Under the pieces are notes generated by a model that saw nothing but the letters and a program-made list of their open reading frames with translations, was not told the DNA's origin and made no database searches. A stretch of DNA of 64,000 bases from Elusimicrobiota bacterium (lineage in GTDB: Bacteria; Elusimicrobiota; Elusimicrobia; UBA1565; UBA9628). The stretch lies in contig JACRDN010000005.1 in the NCBI GenBank assembly GCA_016218575.1, forward strand, positions 1 through 64,000. The letters are read 5' to 3'. This document shows, one piece after another, positions 54,153 to 62,903 of the stretch (positions are counted from its first letter, which is position 1; every line of letters begins with the position of its first letter). The position numbers and the translations under genes are program-made.

Positions 54153-55350
54153 CCGGAGATATCTTCCGCCATTGGCGGGTTCCTTGGCCCTGGGCGCCGC
54201 CCATTTCCATCCGCGGCCGGCCCTTGTCGATGCCGCGACCGGCGGGTCCGCGCCGTGGGCGCATCTCGAGTTTCCCCTTTCTCATCTGTTCCTGACTCCC
54301 TTGGCCGGCTGGGCTGACCTCATCACCTGCAACAACCTGCGCCAGCATATAGCACTTCTGATGTTTTTCTTGTTTCTCTACGGCCCTTGGCGGTTCTTCG
54401 TCCTGGGGCACGGAAGGCGCGAGTGGTTCGCGGCGCGAGAAGTTTTCAAATCATTTTTCATTTACTTCGCCTTGGTGGCTCTTTTCCTATCGGGCGTGAT
54501 ATTCTTCCCGCGGACTCCCGCTCGCCTGGTCTTGGACGACCCCTCTTTGGTGGCGGTTGATTTCCACTCCCACAGCTCGATCTCGTGGGACGGTCTCAAA
54601 TCCTTCACTCCCGAGAAAAACGCCTCGTGGCACGAGGCCGCGGGCTTTGACGCCTCATTCATCACGGACCACAACATTTGGGACCAGTCCAAGGATCCCC
54701 GACCCTCCAAATCGCACTTGAGCCTGCGGGGCGAGGAGTTGAGCCTCTTCCAATCCCACATTGTGCTGCTGGGGCCGCGTTCCGCGGTGGATCCCGCCCT
54801 CTACGGCGGCGGCGTCGACGGGGTGCGCAGGCTTTTAGGCGAGGCCAAGCGCCAGGGCTGGGTCACGATCATGAGCCTGCCTGAATATTGGAAATACCCC
54901 TGGGGAGAGGCCTTGGCGGAGATGCCCTCCTGGGGGCTTTCGGGCTTCGAGATCGTCAACGCTACGCCCAAGGGCCTGGAGTTTCCCGAGAGCGAGCGAG
55001 GACGCGTTTTGGAGCTGTGCCGCCGCTTCAACGTATTCGCGGCGGGCGCGACCGACATTCACGGCTATGGGCGGGCCGCCTGCGTTTGGAACCTGATGCG
55101 CCTTCCGGGTTGGCGCGCGGCTTCGGCGGACGAGCGGCGCCGCATGCTTTTAGACGCGTTGTCTCGGGGAGGCTACGGGGCCGTCCGAGTCGTGCGAAGG
55201 AACAGGCCCGCGGAGGCCTCTGGATGGGCGATATGGCTTGATGCCCCGCGGGCTCTTTGGGCGATGTTTTGCGCCTTCACAGGGGTTCAAAAAATTATTA
55301 CCTTTGTATGGCTGTGGCTTTGGCCCCTCTTGGGGCTCATAATCATATGA
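54139..55350 (+). CDS. Membrane-anchored PHP-domain phosphoesterase-like protein
   Basis: 403 residues from a TTG start. The first 130 hold hydrophobic segments (about 70-85 HIALLMFFLFLYG and 105-122 FIYFALVALFLSGVIFF), then a PHP domain: VDFHSHSSISWDG, FITDHNIW and the late GATDIHGYGR give the His/Asp metal ligands. A last hydrophobic helix (IITFVWLWLWPLLGLIII) ends it. PHP domains hydrolyse phosphoesters. With uppP two genes on, a lipid-phosphate substrate is a reasonable guess, no more. Confidence 0.78.
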   Translation: MGRLSRRYLPPLAGSLALGAAHFHPRPALVDAATGGSAPWAHLEFPLSHLFLTPLAGWADLITCNNLRQHIALLMFFLFLYGPWRFFVLGHGRREWFAAREVFKSFFIYFALVALFLSGVIFFPRTPARLVLDDPSLVAVDFHSHSSISWDGLKSFTPEKNASWHEAAGFDASFITDHNIWDQSKDPRPSKSHLSLRGEELSLFQSHIVLLGPRSAVDPALYGGGVDGVRRLLGEAKRQGWVTIMSLPEYWKYPWGEALAEMPSWGLSGFEIVNATPKGLEFPESERGRVLELCRRFNVFAAGATDIHGYGRAACVWNLMRLPGWRAASADERRRMLLDALSRGGYGAVRVVRRNRPAEASGWAIWLDAPRALWAMFCAFTGVQKIITFVWLWLWPLLGLIII

Positions 55351-55778
55351 TCGTCAGGTGCCCTCATTGCGCGGCGCAGGTGGACGAGGAGGCGGCTCAT
55401 TGCCCCTCCTGCAGCTGGGATTTCGAGAATAAGAGGAAGGCGGGGGAGCCTCCTCCGGTTAAGCCGCCTGCCGCGGTGCAGCCCATCAAGCCGGAAGCAC
55501 CTCCTGAGCGGCTTGAGGAATTCGGTTCCTCGGCGCCGGGCGACGCCGCCGAGCGATTTAAGAAATCCGCGGCGAGGCCCGAGGTGGTCTTGGCTCCGTC
55601 CTCGGAAAAGGCGGAGGCCCGGGCCGAGAGTCGCCGCAACTACTGGAAGATTTACGCGGCCACGCTCGCGATTCTGACGGCCTTGAGCCTAGCCGTTTTC
55701 TACTACACGACGATCTCCGAAACGCCGGTGTCCGGCCCCGCCGCCGGCTCCAATCCCTTTAAAACGGCCGACAGATAG
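55347..55778 (+). CDS. Zinc-ribbon, single-pass membrane protein
   Basis: 143 residues. N-terminal zinc ribbon CPHCAAQVDEEAAHCPSCSWDF (two CxxC pairs), a Pro-rich linker, and a hydrophobic helix (about 105-127, IYAATLAILTALSLAVFYY). ATG at 55347 overlaps the PHP gene stop by four bases. Function unknown; probably a tail-anchored partner of the PHP protein or UppP. Confidence 0.78.
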   Translation: MIVRCPHCAAQVDEEAAHCPSCSWDFENKRKAGEPPPVKPPAAVQPIKPEAPPERLEEFGSSAPGDAAERFKKSAARPEVVLAPSSEKAEARAESRRNYWKIYAATLAILTALSLAVFYYTTISETPVSGPAAGSNPFKTADR

Positions 55779-55779
55779 A

Positions 55780-56553
55780 ATGAGCTACTGGCAAGCCTTG
55801 GTCTACGGAATGCTCCAGGGCGCGACGGAATTTTTGCCAGTGTCTAGCTCGGCGCACCTGGCCCTCCTGCCCTGGCTGCTCGGTTGGCGCGACCCGGGTC
55901 TTAGCTTTGACGTGGCCCTGCACATGGGGACTTTGGCGGCACTAATGGCATATTTCAGGCACGATTGGGTTTGCATGGCCTCCGGGGTCTTCTCCAGGGA
56001 TGGCGGCGTGGCCAGGAGGAATTTCGTCCTCCTGGTATTGGCCTCGATTCCCGCGGCCTTGGCCGGAGTCTTCCTCGAAGCTCAGGCAGAGGTCGCCTTC
56101 CGCCGACCCCAAGCCATGGCCTCGACCTTGATCCTTTTCGCTCTTCTCATGGAAGGGGCCGACCGCATGGGCGCCAAGAAAGGCTCTCTCAATGAGATGA
56201 CGCTGCGCCAAGCCGTCGGCATGGGCCTGGCGCAAGCCCTGGCCGTGGTGCCGGGGGTCTCCCGCTCGGGCGCGACCTTGACCGCCGGGCTGTTCCTGGG
56301 CTTAACCCCCGCGGCCGCGGCCCGCTTTTCCTTTCTGATGGCGGCTCCCATCATTTTCGGGGCCGGCGTCTTCAAGCTGAGGCATTTCTCCGCCGGCGAT
56401 ATGAGCGGCCCATTTTTCTTGTCGGTGGGCGTGTCCGCGCTCATGGGCTGGGCCTGCATTGGATTCTTCCTCAATCAACTGCCGCGTTGGCGCCTGCGCC
56501 CCTATGTGGTCTACAGAGTCCTGTTGGGGCTCTTGATCCTGGGCTTAACTTAG
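55780..56553 (+). CDS. uppP: Undecaprenyl-diphosphatase
   Basis: 257 residues, BacA family; recycles undecaprenyl pyrophosphate to the phosphate for wall and O-antigen synthesis. GATEFLPVSSSAHLALLPWLLG and VVPGVSRSGATLTAGLFLGL are the two conserved motifs with the catalytic E/S/R residues. Eight hydrophobic segments. One base after the zinc-ribbon gene. Its TAG stop is at the left edge of the second 270-bp element. Confidence 0.96.
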   Translation: MSYWQALVYGMLQGATEFLPVSSSAHLALLPWLLGWRDPGLSFDVALHMGTLAALMAYFRHDWVCMASGVFSRDGGVARRNFVLLVLASIPAALAGVFLEAQAEVAFRRPQAMASTLILFALLMEGADRMGAKKGSLNEMTLRQAVGMGLAQALAVVPGVSRSGATLTAGLFLGLTPAAAARFSFLMAAPIIFGAGVFKLRHFSAGDMSGPFFLSVGVSALMGWACIGFFLNQLPRWRLRPYVVYRVLLGLLILGLT

Positions 56554-56823
56554 GGGTCGCGTCATAATAATATGAGCCATTTGGAGGCTCGGATTTGAGG
56601 CAAGTTCGAGGCGCGAGGAGGGAGCATAGCGGTAGCTATGTGACCGACGAGCAACGATGAAGTTGGCCAAAGACGAGCCTCCCCCGATGGGGGCCAGGGC
56701 ACTATTGGGCTGCGACTTCGTCTCTCGTCGCTCACATACCGCTGCGGGTATGCTCGCTCCTCCATCCTCGTCTCGCTCCAACATCGCCCTGGCAAATGGC
56801 TCATATTATTATGACGCGACCCC
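56553..56823 (-). repeat. About 270-bp double-lobed inverted-repeat element, copy 2 (inverted)
   Basis: Perfect 32-bp terminal arms (56552-56583 and 56793-56824). The left lobe is closed by GGAGGCTCG/CGAGCCTCC (56583-56682) with inner CATAGC/GCTATG; the right by GCCAGGGC/GCCCTGGC (56693-56793) with inner CATACC/GGTATG. TTA flanks both ends. A core of about 65 nt matches copy 1 on the opposite strand with two or three differences. It fills the whole gap between the stops of uppP and the amidase. Confidence 0.85.
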
Positions 56824-57897
56824 TTAATTCCAGGCCTTGGGAGGGGCCGCCAGTCCGGGCAGGGCTTGTTGGCGCCAGGCCCCCCCCCTCTTGCCGGAGG
56901 ATTTCAACTTCTCGCGGATGTTCTTGAGCAGGGGATAGGCTTTATCGCCGGGGCAATCCGTGGCGAGGTAATCCCGGTGGCCGAGGAGATTGGCGGGCTC
57001 GATGCGGCGGTTGATGTCCAGAAGATAGCGGGCCAGGTCCAGGATGGCCTTGAGCTGGGCGGGAGAGACCGCGTCATTTTTTGGAGCGTGGTAGGTCCCG
57101 AGCAGGGCGATTCCGATGTTTCCCAGATTGTCGTCCTCCACATGGGCGCCGATGGCGTCCTGGGGCCGTCCCTGGAGGATGCGGCCCTCGGAATCTATCA
57201 AGAAGTGATAGCCGATGTCTTTCCAGCCCCGCCCGAACTGGTGGAAATCCTGGATGAAGCGCGCTTCCCTGAAGGTGTCCTCCTCGGCGCGGGTTTGGAT
57301 GCCGGCGGTATGGTGCAAAGTGATGCGCCAGGGAACATGCGGCTCGTACGCGCCCGAGGGCGCGCGCGCGCCCCATTCCGAGCGCAAATAAATGCGGGGC
57401 CTCACGGCGCGCCGCCGAGCAGGCCGGGAAAGCTTCTTGCCCGGCCCCGCGGGCGGCTCCGTCCCGGCGATGAAGACCTCGACGCCGAAAATCTCAAGGC
57501 GTTCGAAGGACTGTCCTTGGCCGACTGCGCGGATACGTAGGGGGCCCGGCCCCAGTTGCATAGGGGCCTTGGCCCAGAAGCGGCCGTCCGGGAAGCGCCT
57601 GAGGTCGGCTTTGACCCATGCAGACCAGATTCCTTCGGCGCGCCGGGAGACCTCGAACGTCGGCGCGGGCTCGGAGCAAATTCCATGGAATAAAACGGTG
57701 TTCCATGGCCGAGGGATCGGATCGCTTTCTGGGGTTTCGTAGATTACCTTCCCCGGAACTGAGGGGCCGAGGCTTTTGCCGAGCGGGACACGAGCCCCGC
57801 CACCGAAGTTCACCGTGTCGCCCAAATCCAGGGCCAGGCAAGGCAGGGAAAGGCAAACGGCAGCCGTTAAGCTAGCGGCGGCAGATTTCTTCCACAT
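56824..57897 (-). CDS. Secreted N-acetylmuramoyl-L-alanine amidase, PGRP type
   Basis: 357 residues with a signal peptide (about 1-23, AAVCLSLPCLA). After a beta-rich N-terminal region, an Amidase_2/PGRP domain (about 165-330) has zinc ligands in WRITLHHTAG and LLGHRDYLATDCPG, and the tyrosine region in DIGYHFLID. It cuts the stem peptide from peptidoglycan. It overlaps pepP by 26 bp and follows it on the minus strand. Confidence 0.92.
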   Translation of the reverse strand: MWKKSAAASLTAAVCLSLPCLALDLGDTVNFGGGARVPLGKSLGPSVPGKVIYETPESDPIPRPWNTVLFHGICSEPAPTFEVSRRAEGIWSAWVKADLRRFPDGRFWAKAPMQLGPGPLRIRAVGQGQSFERLEIFGVEVFIAGTEPPAGPGKKLSRPARRRAVRPRIYLRSEWGARAPSGAYEPHVPWRITLHHTAGIQTRAEEDTFREARFIQDFHQFGRGWKDIGYHFLIDSEGRILQGRPQDAIGAHVEDDNLGNIGIALLGTYHAPKNDAVSPAQLKAILDLARYLLDINRRIEPANLLGHRDYLATDCPGDKAYPLLKNIREKLKSSGKRGGAWRQQALPGLAAPPKAWN

Positions 57898-59200
57898 CGG
57901 CGATCTCCTTGGCCACGCCGGTCAGATTGAGGGGAGGACCCTCTTCTTGGATCACGATGTCGTCCTCGATGCGCACGCCGCCGAAATTAAGGAAGCTATC
58001 GGCCTTTTCGAAGTCTACCGAGTTTTTATGCTTGAGGCGCAGCTCCGGATCGCGGAGCAGGGCCTCGATGAAGTAAATTCCCGGTTCCATGGTGATGACA
58101 AAGCCGGGCTCGAGCCGGGCCACGAAGCGCACCGGAACCTTGGTGGGGTTGGCCATTCGGCGCTTTTTGCCCCCCGTGACGTCATGGACGTCGAGCCCGA
58201 GCATGTGAGTCAGCCCGTGGGGGTAGAAGAGGCGCACGGCTCCGCTCTCGATGAGTCCCGAGACCTCTCCCCGGAGAAGCCCCAAAGACTTTAAGCCTTC
58301 CGCGATGCGAGCCATGGAGAACACGTGGAGATCTGCCGAAACCACGCCGGGACGGGCCTTCTCGATGCAGGCATTCTGAGTCTCAAGGACGATGGAATAA
58401 ATGTCTTTCTGGCGCTGGGTGAAGCGCCCGCTTGCCGGGAAAGTCCGGGTGATGTCGGCGCCGTAGCCCGCGCACTCGGCTCCTCCATCTAGCAGGAGCA
58501 GATCCCCTTCCTTGAGCCGGGTGTTGTTGCGATGGTAATGCAAAACCGCGGAGTTGGCTCCGGCGGCCACTATGCTGGGGTAGGCCAGGTGGCGCAGGCC
58601 CTCCCTCAGGCATGCCGCCTCGAAAACCGCTTGCACTTGGTACTCGTACTGCCCGGCTCGGGTCTGGCGCATGGCCTCGGCGTGGGCCCGTCCGCTCACG
58701 AGGTTCGCCCTTTTCATGAGCTCGATTTCCGGTGCGCTCTTGCAGGCCCGCAGCTCGTCCAATGCGTCGCGCAGGGCCGCTGGCTTGTTGGGCAAGCCGA
58801 GGCTCTTGCGGAATTTGCGGTGGAAGGAGGGGTTGGCGTAGGCCCTGCGGTGGCGCGCCTTGAGTTTCTTGAGCTCGCCGGGAAGCTGGTCGTTGTATAA
58901 GGTCTCTCCCACTTGGAACAAGGAGCGGGCCTCCTCGGCCCCGGGGACATGCCCGAGCCAAACCCTGTGATGGCTGTCGATGCGCGGCATGAACAGTATC
59001 TCCCGCCCTGACTTGGGGTCGATGACGAGGTGGCAGTTGGCCTCCTCCACGCCCGTCAAATAGAGGAAATCGGATCCTTGGCGGAACACGAACTCGACAT
59101 CGTGGTTGCGGGGGAGCGGCGCTCCGCCGGAAAGGCAAATGAGGCCATCGGGCAGCCGCCGGGCCAGGGCTCGGCGGAGCTTTCGGTAGTGGGTCGGCAC
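57872..59200 (-). CDS. pepP: Xaa-Pro aminopeptidase (M24)
   Basis: 442 residues from a GTG start. N-terminal AMP-N domain (LSGGAPLPRNHDVEFVFRQGSDFLYLTG) then the pita-bread fold with metal ligands in LLDGGAECAGYGADITRTFP, HGLTHMLGLDVHD, FVITMEPGIYF and GVRIEDDIVI. It removes N-terminal residues before proline. Family length is normal. Confidence 0.95.
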   Translation of the reverse strand: MPTHYRKLRRALARRLPDGLICLSGGAPLPRNHDVEFVFRQGSDFLYLTGVEEANCHLVIDPKSGREILFMPRIDSHHRVWLGHVPGAEEARSLFQVGETLYNDQLPGELKKLKARHRRAYANPSFHRKFRKSLGLPNKPAALRDALDELRACKSAPEIELMKRANLVSGRAHAEAMRQTRAGQYEYQVQAVFEAACLREGLRHLAYPSIVAAGANSAVLHYHRNNTRLKEGDLLLLDGGAECAGYGADITRTFPASGRFTQRQKDIYSIVLETQNACIEKARPGVVSADLHVFSMARIAEGLKSLGLLRGEVSGLIESGAVRLFYPHGLTHMLGLDVHDVTGGKKRRMANPTKVPVRFVARLEPGFVITMEPGIYFIEALLRDPELRLKHKNSVDFEKADSFLNFGGVRIEDDIVIQEEGPPLNLTGVAKEIADVEEICRR

Positions 59201-59244
59201 TTTTTAATTGTCCAGGAAGCGCTAATTTTGTAGACTATCTTTCG

Positions 59245-59300
59245 GAAAGCCACCACCCCACAGCATGTACCGCATCCCGAAGGTGGCTTTCTTTATTTTT
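59245..59300 (+). terminator. Terminator-like hairpin in the pepP/MscS-like divergent gap
   Basis: GAAAGCCACC (59245-59254) pairs perfectly with GGTGGCTTTC (59282-59291) around a 27-nt loop, and TTTATTTTT follows. No gene precedes it on this strand within 1.3 kb apart from antisense pepP, so it may end a short RNA or act as an attenuator. Confidence 0.45.
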
Positions 59301-59319
59301 AGAGCATCCACCCAGTATA

Positions 59320-59325
59320 TATAAT
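59320..59325 (+). promoter_or_regulatory. -10 box of the MscS-like gene, predicted leaderless
   Basis: A perfect TATAAT six bases before the GTG at 59332. The -35 region is T-rich and unclear. No ribosome site is present. Confidence 0.5.
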
Positions 59326-59331
59326 AAATTT

Positions 59332-61020
59332 GTGAAAAATCCAACGAAGGGCCTGCGGGTTCTCCTCTCCTTTTGCCTCTTATTTTGCGCAAGCCCCGCC
59401 CCGGCTCTGGCGCAGATCTCCCAGCGCCCCCCGCTTCACAAAATCCTCTCCTTAATCCGGCCGATGCCCGCCGCCAAGCCCCTGCGTCTTTCCCGCTTGG
59501 CCGGCTTGAGGGCGGCCTGGGCGCCGCTGGGGATGGGCCGGGCCTCGTTTCTGCGCCGCGACGCTCTGGCCGCGAGGGGCGGCCTCGAGGTTTTATGGAC
59601 TGGCTCTAACGCGTGGAGGGCGGCTCATCTCCAGGTTCTCTCCCGGCCCATGCCGTCGGCGCGGCCCGGGCTGGCGCGGGCCTTCCGGCTGCGGGCCCCT
59701 GCGCCCGCCAAGAGACGGCCCTCGCGGCTGGGAGCCGGGGCCCTGGGGATTCTTCCCGTCCAGGCGCAGCCCTTCCTCATCGGCGGGGGCATCGCGGCCG
59801 GGACCTGGGGACTTTATCTGCTGGCCAAGGCGGGCTTGGAGCGCTGGGCCAAGGCCCATGCCTGGCCAGAGGTGCGCCTGGCCGCGGCCCGCCGGACCGT
59901 GAGCTTCGTCATCTGGAACGCGGGTCTGAGCTACGCTTTGCTCATGGCCGGAGCCTCCCCCTTGGCGGTGCTGGGAACCTTCAGCGTGTTCGCCTCCTTT
60001 GCCTTCAAGCAAATCATCAGCAACACCGTGCAGGCCGTGGTGCTCTTGAAGGTCAAGCCTTTCAGGCCTGATGAGATGGTCAAGAGCGGGGACGTCCTGC
60101 TCAAGCTCGCGGACCTGTCGATCGAGATCCCTCTGTTCAGGGAGGCCGGGAGGATGCTCAAGGAGGCGCCCGCGCTAGTCGAAGAGGGCTACGAGGTCGT
60201 GTCCTTTGGTTCGGTGGACCCGCTAGGCCGGGAGAGCGACGATAAGGGAAACCGATTCGTGCTGAGGTATAAGTCCGATTTTAAGGGCAAGCTCGACTGG
60301 GCTCCCATTCCCTACGCCAAGCTCGCCGGCCAAGCGCTCACCGTGCTGCGCTCCTACACGCCCCCCTCTCTCCCCCTCGACTTCAAGGCGCCGGCTCTCA
60401 GGCAGTCCGCGGCCAAGGCCTTACGCGCCGCGTGGGACTCTCGCGGCGCCGCTTTGGGCTGGACTTTCGCCTGGTCTGGCCTGAGCCTGGCCTCGGCCGC
60501 GGCGCTGAACTTCTGGGCCCTTCCCTTCGCCTGGGCGGCCCTGGCCCAATCCTTGGGCGCTGACTTCGCCTTGCTCGCGGCCCAAGCCGCCCAGCCCTGG
60601 GCCCGGGGCCTGGTCAGCCGCCTGGCGGGCAACCTCGGCTGGGCGCGGGAAAAGGCCTTGCTCGTGAAGCTCTTCGCCGAGATACTGCCGTACGCCGCGG
60701 CCGGGGTCGCGGTGCTGCGCTTCTTCGACTTGGGCTGGTATCAGGTGATGGGTGCTACCTTGGGCGCTGCAAGCCTGCTCTCCTTTATATCGGGAGACGC
60801 CTTGACCAATTTGGCCGAGGCTTTTTGGATTCGTCGCACCCTAAGGATACGCAAGGGCGAGGAGATCAAGGTCAACTCCGAGCGCGGGACGGTGCTGGAC
60901 ATAAACTGGCTCTACCTGGTCTTGGGGAATCCCGACCAAGGGTTCCATACCTTGATCCCCCTCGGAACCCTGAAGAGCGCCGATATGCGGATGAGCCGAC
61001 CCATTCAAGGAGCCGAATAA
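59332..61020 (+). CDS. Membrane protein with two MscS-like modules
   Basis: 562 residues from GTG, with a signal peptide (about 1-28). The first module (about 145-260) has a pore-helix-like stretch, LGTFSVFASFAFKQIISNTVQ, and VKPFRPDEMVKSGD. The second (about 445-560) repeats it as GATLGAASLLSFISGDALTN, then IRKGEEIKVNSERGTVLDINWL and FHTLIPLGTL, the MscS beta-domain pattern. A long middle (260-440) carries further hydrophobic helices. A mechanosensitive or osmotic channel is inferred. TypA follows by three bases. Confidence 0.72.
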   Translation: MKNPTKGLRVLLSFCLLFCASPAPALAQISQRPPLHKILSLIRPMPAAKPLRLSRLAGLRAAWAPLGMGRASFLRRDALAARGGLEVLWTGSNAWRAAHLQVLSRPMPSARPGLARAFRLRAPAPAKRRPSRLGAGALGILPVQAQPFLIGGGIAAGTWGLYLLAKAGLERWAKAHAWPEVRLAAARRTVSFVIWNAGLSYALLMAGASPLAVLGTFSVFASFAFKQIISNTVQAVVLLKVKPFRPDEMVKSGDVLLKLADLSIEIPLFREAGRMLKEAPALVEEGYEVVSFGSVDPLGRESDDKGNRFVLRYKSDFKGKLDWAPIPYAKLAGQALTVLRSYTPPSLPLDFKAPALRQSAAKALRAAWDSRGAALGWTFAWSGLSLASAAALNFWALPFAWAALAQSLGADFALLAAQAAQPWARGLVSRLAGNLGWAREKALLVKLFAEILPYAAAGVAVLRFFDLGWYQVMGATLGAASLLSFISGDALTNLAEAFWIRRTLRIRKGEEIKVNSERGTVLDINWLYLVLGNPDQGFHTLIPLGTLKSADMRMSRPIQGAE

Positions 61021-61023
61021 TTC

Positions 61024-62838
61024 ATGGAAGACAGACGCCAGGACATCCGCAACGTCGCCATCATCGCGCATGTGGACCATGGCAAAACCACCTTGGTGGA
61101 CGCCCTGTTGAAGGCCACCGGAACCTTCACGGTGAAGGCCGACCAGGCCCAGGAGCAGGTGCTCGACTCAAACGAGCTCGAGCGCGAGCGCGGCATTACT
61201 ATCCTGGCCAAGAACACATCGGTCCCATACAAGGGGGTGACCATCAATATCGTGGACACCCCTGGCCACGCGGATTTCGGCTCGGAGGTGGAGCGCATAC
61301 TCAAGATGGTGGACGGGGCTCTTCTTCTGGTGGACGCGGCCGAGGGGCCCATGCCCCAGACGCGCTTTGTCCTGCGCAAGACCTTGGCTCTGGGCCTTCG
61401 CCCCATCGTGGTCATCAATAAGATGGACAAGCCCCAGGCCCGCTCCCAGGAGGTCTTGGAAAAGATTTTCGAGCTGTTCATGGACCTGGGCGCCACCGAC
61501 CCCCAGCTTGATTTCCCCGTGATCTACGCGGTGGGCCGTGAGGGCTGGGCCAGCCACATTCCCCAGCCGGGCGCCGATCTGACCCCGCTCCTGGACACCA
61601 TCCTCGAGCATGTCTCAGCGCCTTTGGTCCATCCCGACCGACCCTTGCAGATGCTGGTCACCATGCTCGACTACAGCAATTACCTGGGCCGAATCGGGAT
61701 CGGCCGGCTCTTGAGCGGGACGATCGCCAAGGCTGATTCGGCGGTTCTGGTCAAGCCCTCTGGGGAGGTGTTTAATGGCCGCGTGACCATGCTTCAGCAG
61801 TATTTCGGGCTCTCCCGCAAGGACGTGAGTTCGGCTCGCAGCGGCGACATCGTGGCCGTGGCGGGCTTTGAGGACATCAACGTCGGAGACACCGTGACCT
61901 CGCCCGAGAATCCCCAGGCCCTGCCCCCCCTCGAGATCGATGAGCCCACCCTGTCCATGGAGTTCATGGTAAACAACAGCCCCTTCGCGGGCTTGGAGGG
62001 CAAGTTCGTCACCAGCCGCCATATTAAGGAAAGGCTTTTGAAGGAACAGCAGGTCAACGTCGGACTGCGCATAGAGGCTCTTGAGGGCGAAGGCCACTTC
62101 AAGGTCTCAGGTCGGGGAGAGCTCCATTTGGCCATTCTCATCGAGACCATGCGTCGAGAGGGCTATGAACTCGCTGTCTCGCGCCCAGAGGTCATATTCA
62201 AGGAGGACGGCGGGCAGTGGACCGAGCCTTTTGAGCATCTGGTGGTGGACATACCCGCCGAATACCAAGGGGCCGTAATCGAGGCCTTGGGCAAACGCAA
62301 CGCCCAGATGCTCAATATGATCCCCGAAGGTGCGGAGCGCCTGCGCCTGGAGTACCTGGTGGCTTCTCGGGGGCTCATGGGATTCAAGTCCGAGCTTCTC
62401 ACTCTTACCCGAGGCATGGGGCTTATGCACCACTCCTTCCACGGCTACGCGCCCAAGGGCCCTGACCCGATCCAGCGCGCCAGCGGGGTTCTCATCGCTA
62501 TGGAGAAGGGCCGAACCACAGGCTACGCTCTCTGCAACCTTCAGGAGCGCAGCCGCTTCTTCGTGGGCCCCGGCGTGGACGTTTACGAGGGCATGATTGT
62601 CGGCATCAACAGCAGAGAGAACGACTTGGTGGTCAACCCCTGCAAGGCCAAGGCCTTGACCAACATGAGGAGCAAGGCCAGCGACGAGGCCATAGATCTG
62701 ACTCCCCCCCTCGTCCTCACTTTGGAGCAGGCCATCGAGTTCATCGACACGAGCGAGCTCGTCGAGGTCACCCCCAAGAGCATCCGCTTGAGGAAGAAGA
62801 TCCTCGCCTACAGCAGCCGCAAGCGCGCCGAGCGCTGA
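61024..62838 (+). CDS. typA: Ribosome-associated GTPase TypA/BipA
   Basis: 604 residues. G1 AHVDHGKTTL, switch II DTPGHADF, NKMDKP; then EF-G-like domains II, III and V, and the BipA-specific C-terminal domain (RSRFFVGPGVDVYEGMIVG). It acts on ribosome assembly and translation under stress. AGGAG lies 12 bases before the ATG. A palindrome (62859) follows the stop. Confidence 0.97.
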   Translation: MEDRRQDIRNVAIIAHVDHGKTTLVDALLKATGTFTVKADQAQEQVLDSNELERERGITILAKNTSVPYKGVTINIVDTPGHADFGSEVERILKMVDGALLLVDAAEGPMPQTRFVLRKTLALGLRPIVVINKMDKPQARSQEVLEKIFELFMDLGATDPQLDFPVIYAVGREGWASHIPQPGADLTPLLDTILEHVSAPLVHPDRPLQMLVTMLDYSNYLGRIGIGRLLSGTIAKADSAVLVKPSGEVFNGRVTMLQQYFGLSRKDVSSARSGDIVAVAGFEDINVGDTVTSPENPQALPPLEIDEPTLSMEFMVNNSPFAGLEGKFVTSRHIKERLLKEQQVNVGLRIEALEGEGHFKVSGRGELHLAILIETMRREGYELAVSRPEVIFKEDGGQWTEPFEHLVVDIPAEYQGAVIEALGKRNAQMLNMIPEGAERLRLEYLVASRGLMGFKSELLTLTRGMGLMHHSFHGYAPKGPDPIQRASGVLIAMEKGRTTGYALCNLQERSRFFVGPGVDVYEGMIVGINSRENDLVVNPCKAKALTNMRSKASDEAIDLTPPLVLTLEQAIEFIDTSELVEVTPKSIRLRKKILAYSSRKRAER

Positions 62839-62858
62839 CCCCGTAGCCCCAAGCCTGA

Positions 62859-62898
62859 GTTATCCACAAAAACTTCCTGGAAAGTTTTTGTGGATAAC
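62859..62898. repeat. Short palindrome with consensus DnaA-box ends (copy 4), likely terminator
   Basis: GTTATCCACAAAAACTTCC pairs with GGAAAGTTTTTGTGGATAAC (one bulged base). Both ends carry the consensus DnaA box TTATCCACA on opposite strands. It fills the gap between converging typA and the PorV-like gene, ending five bases from the latter's stop, so a bidirectional terminator is the simplest reading. Confidence 0.75.
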
Positions 62899-62903
62899 CC
62901 GCG

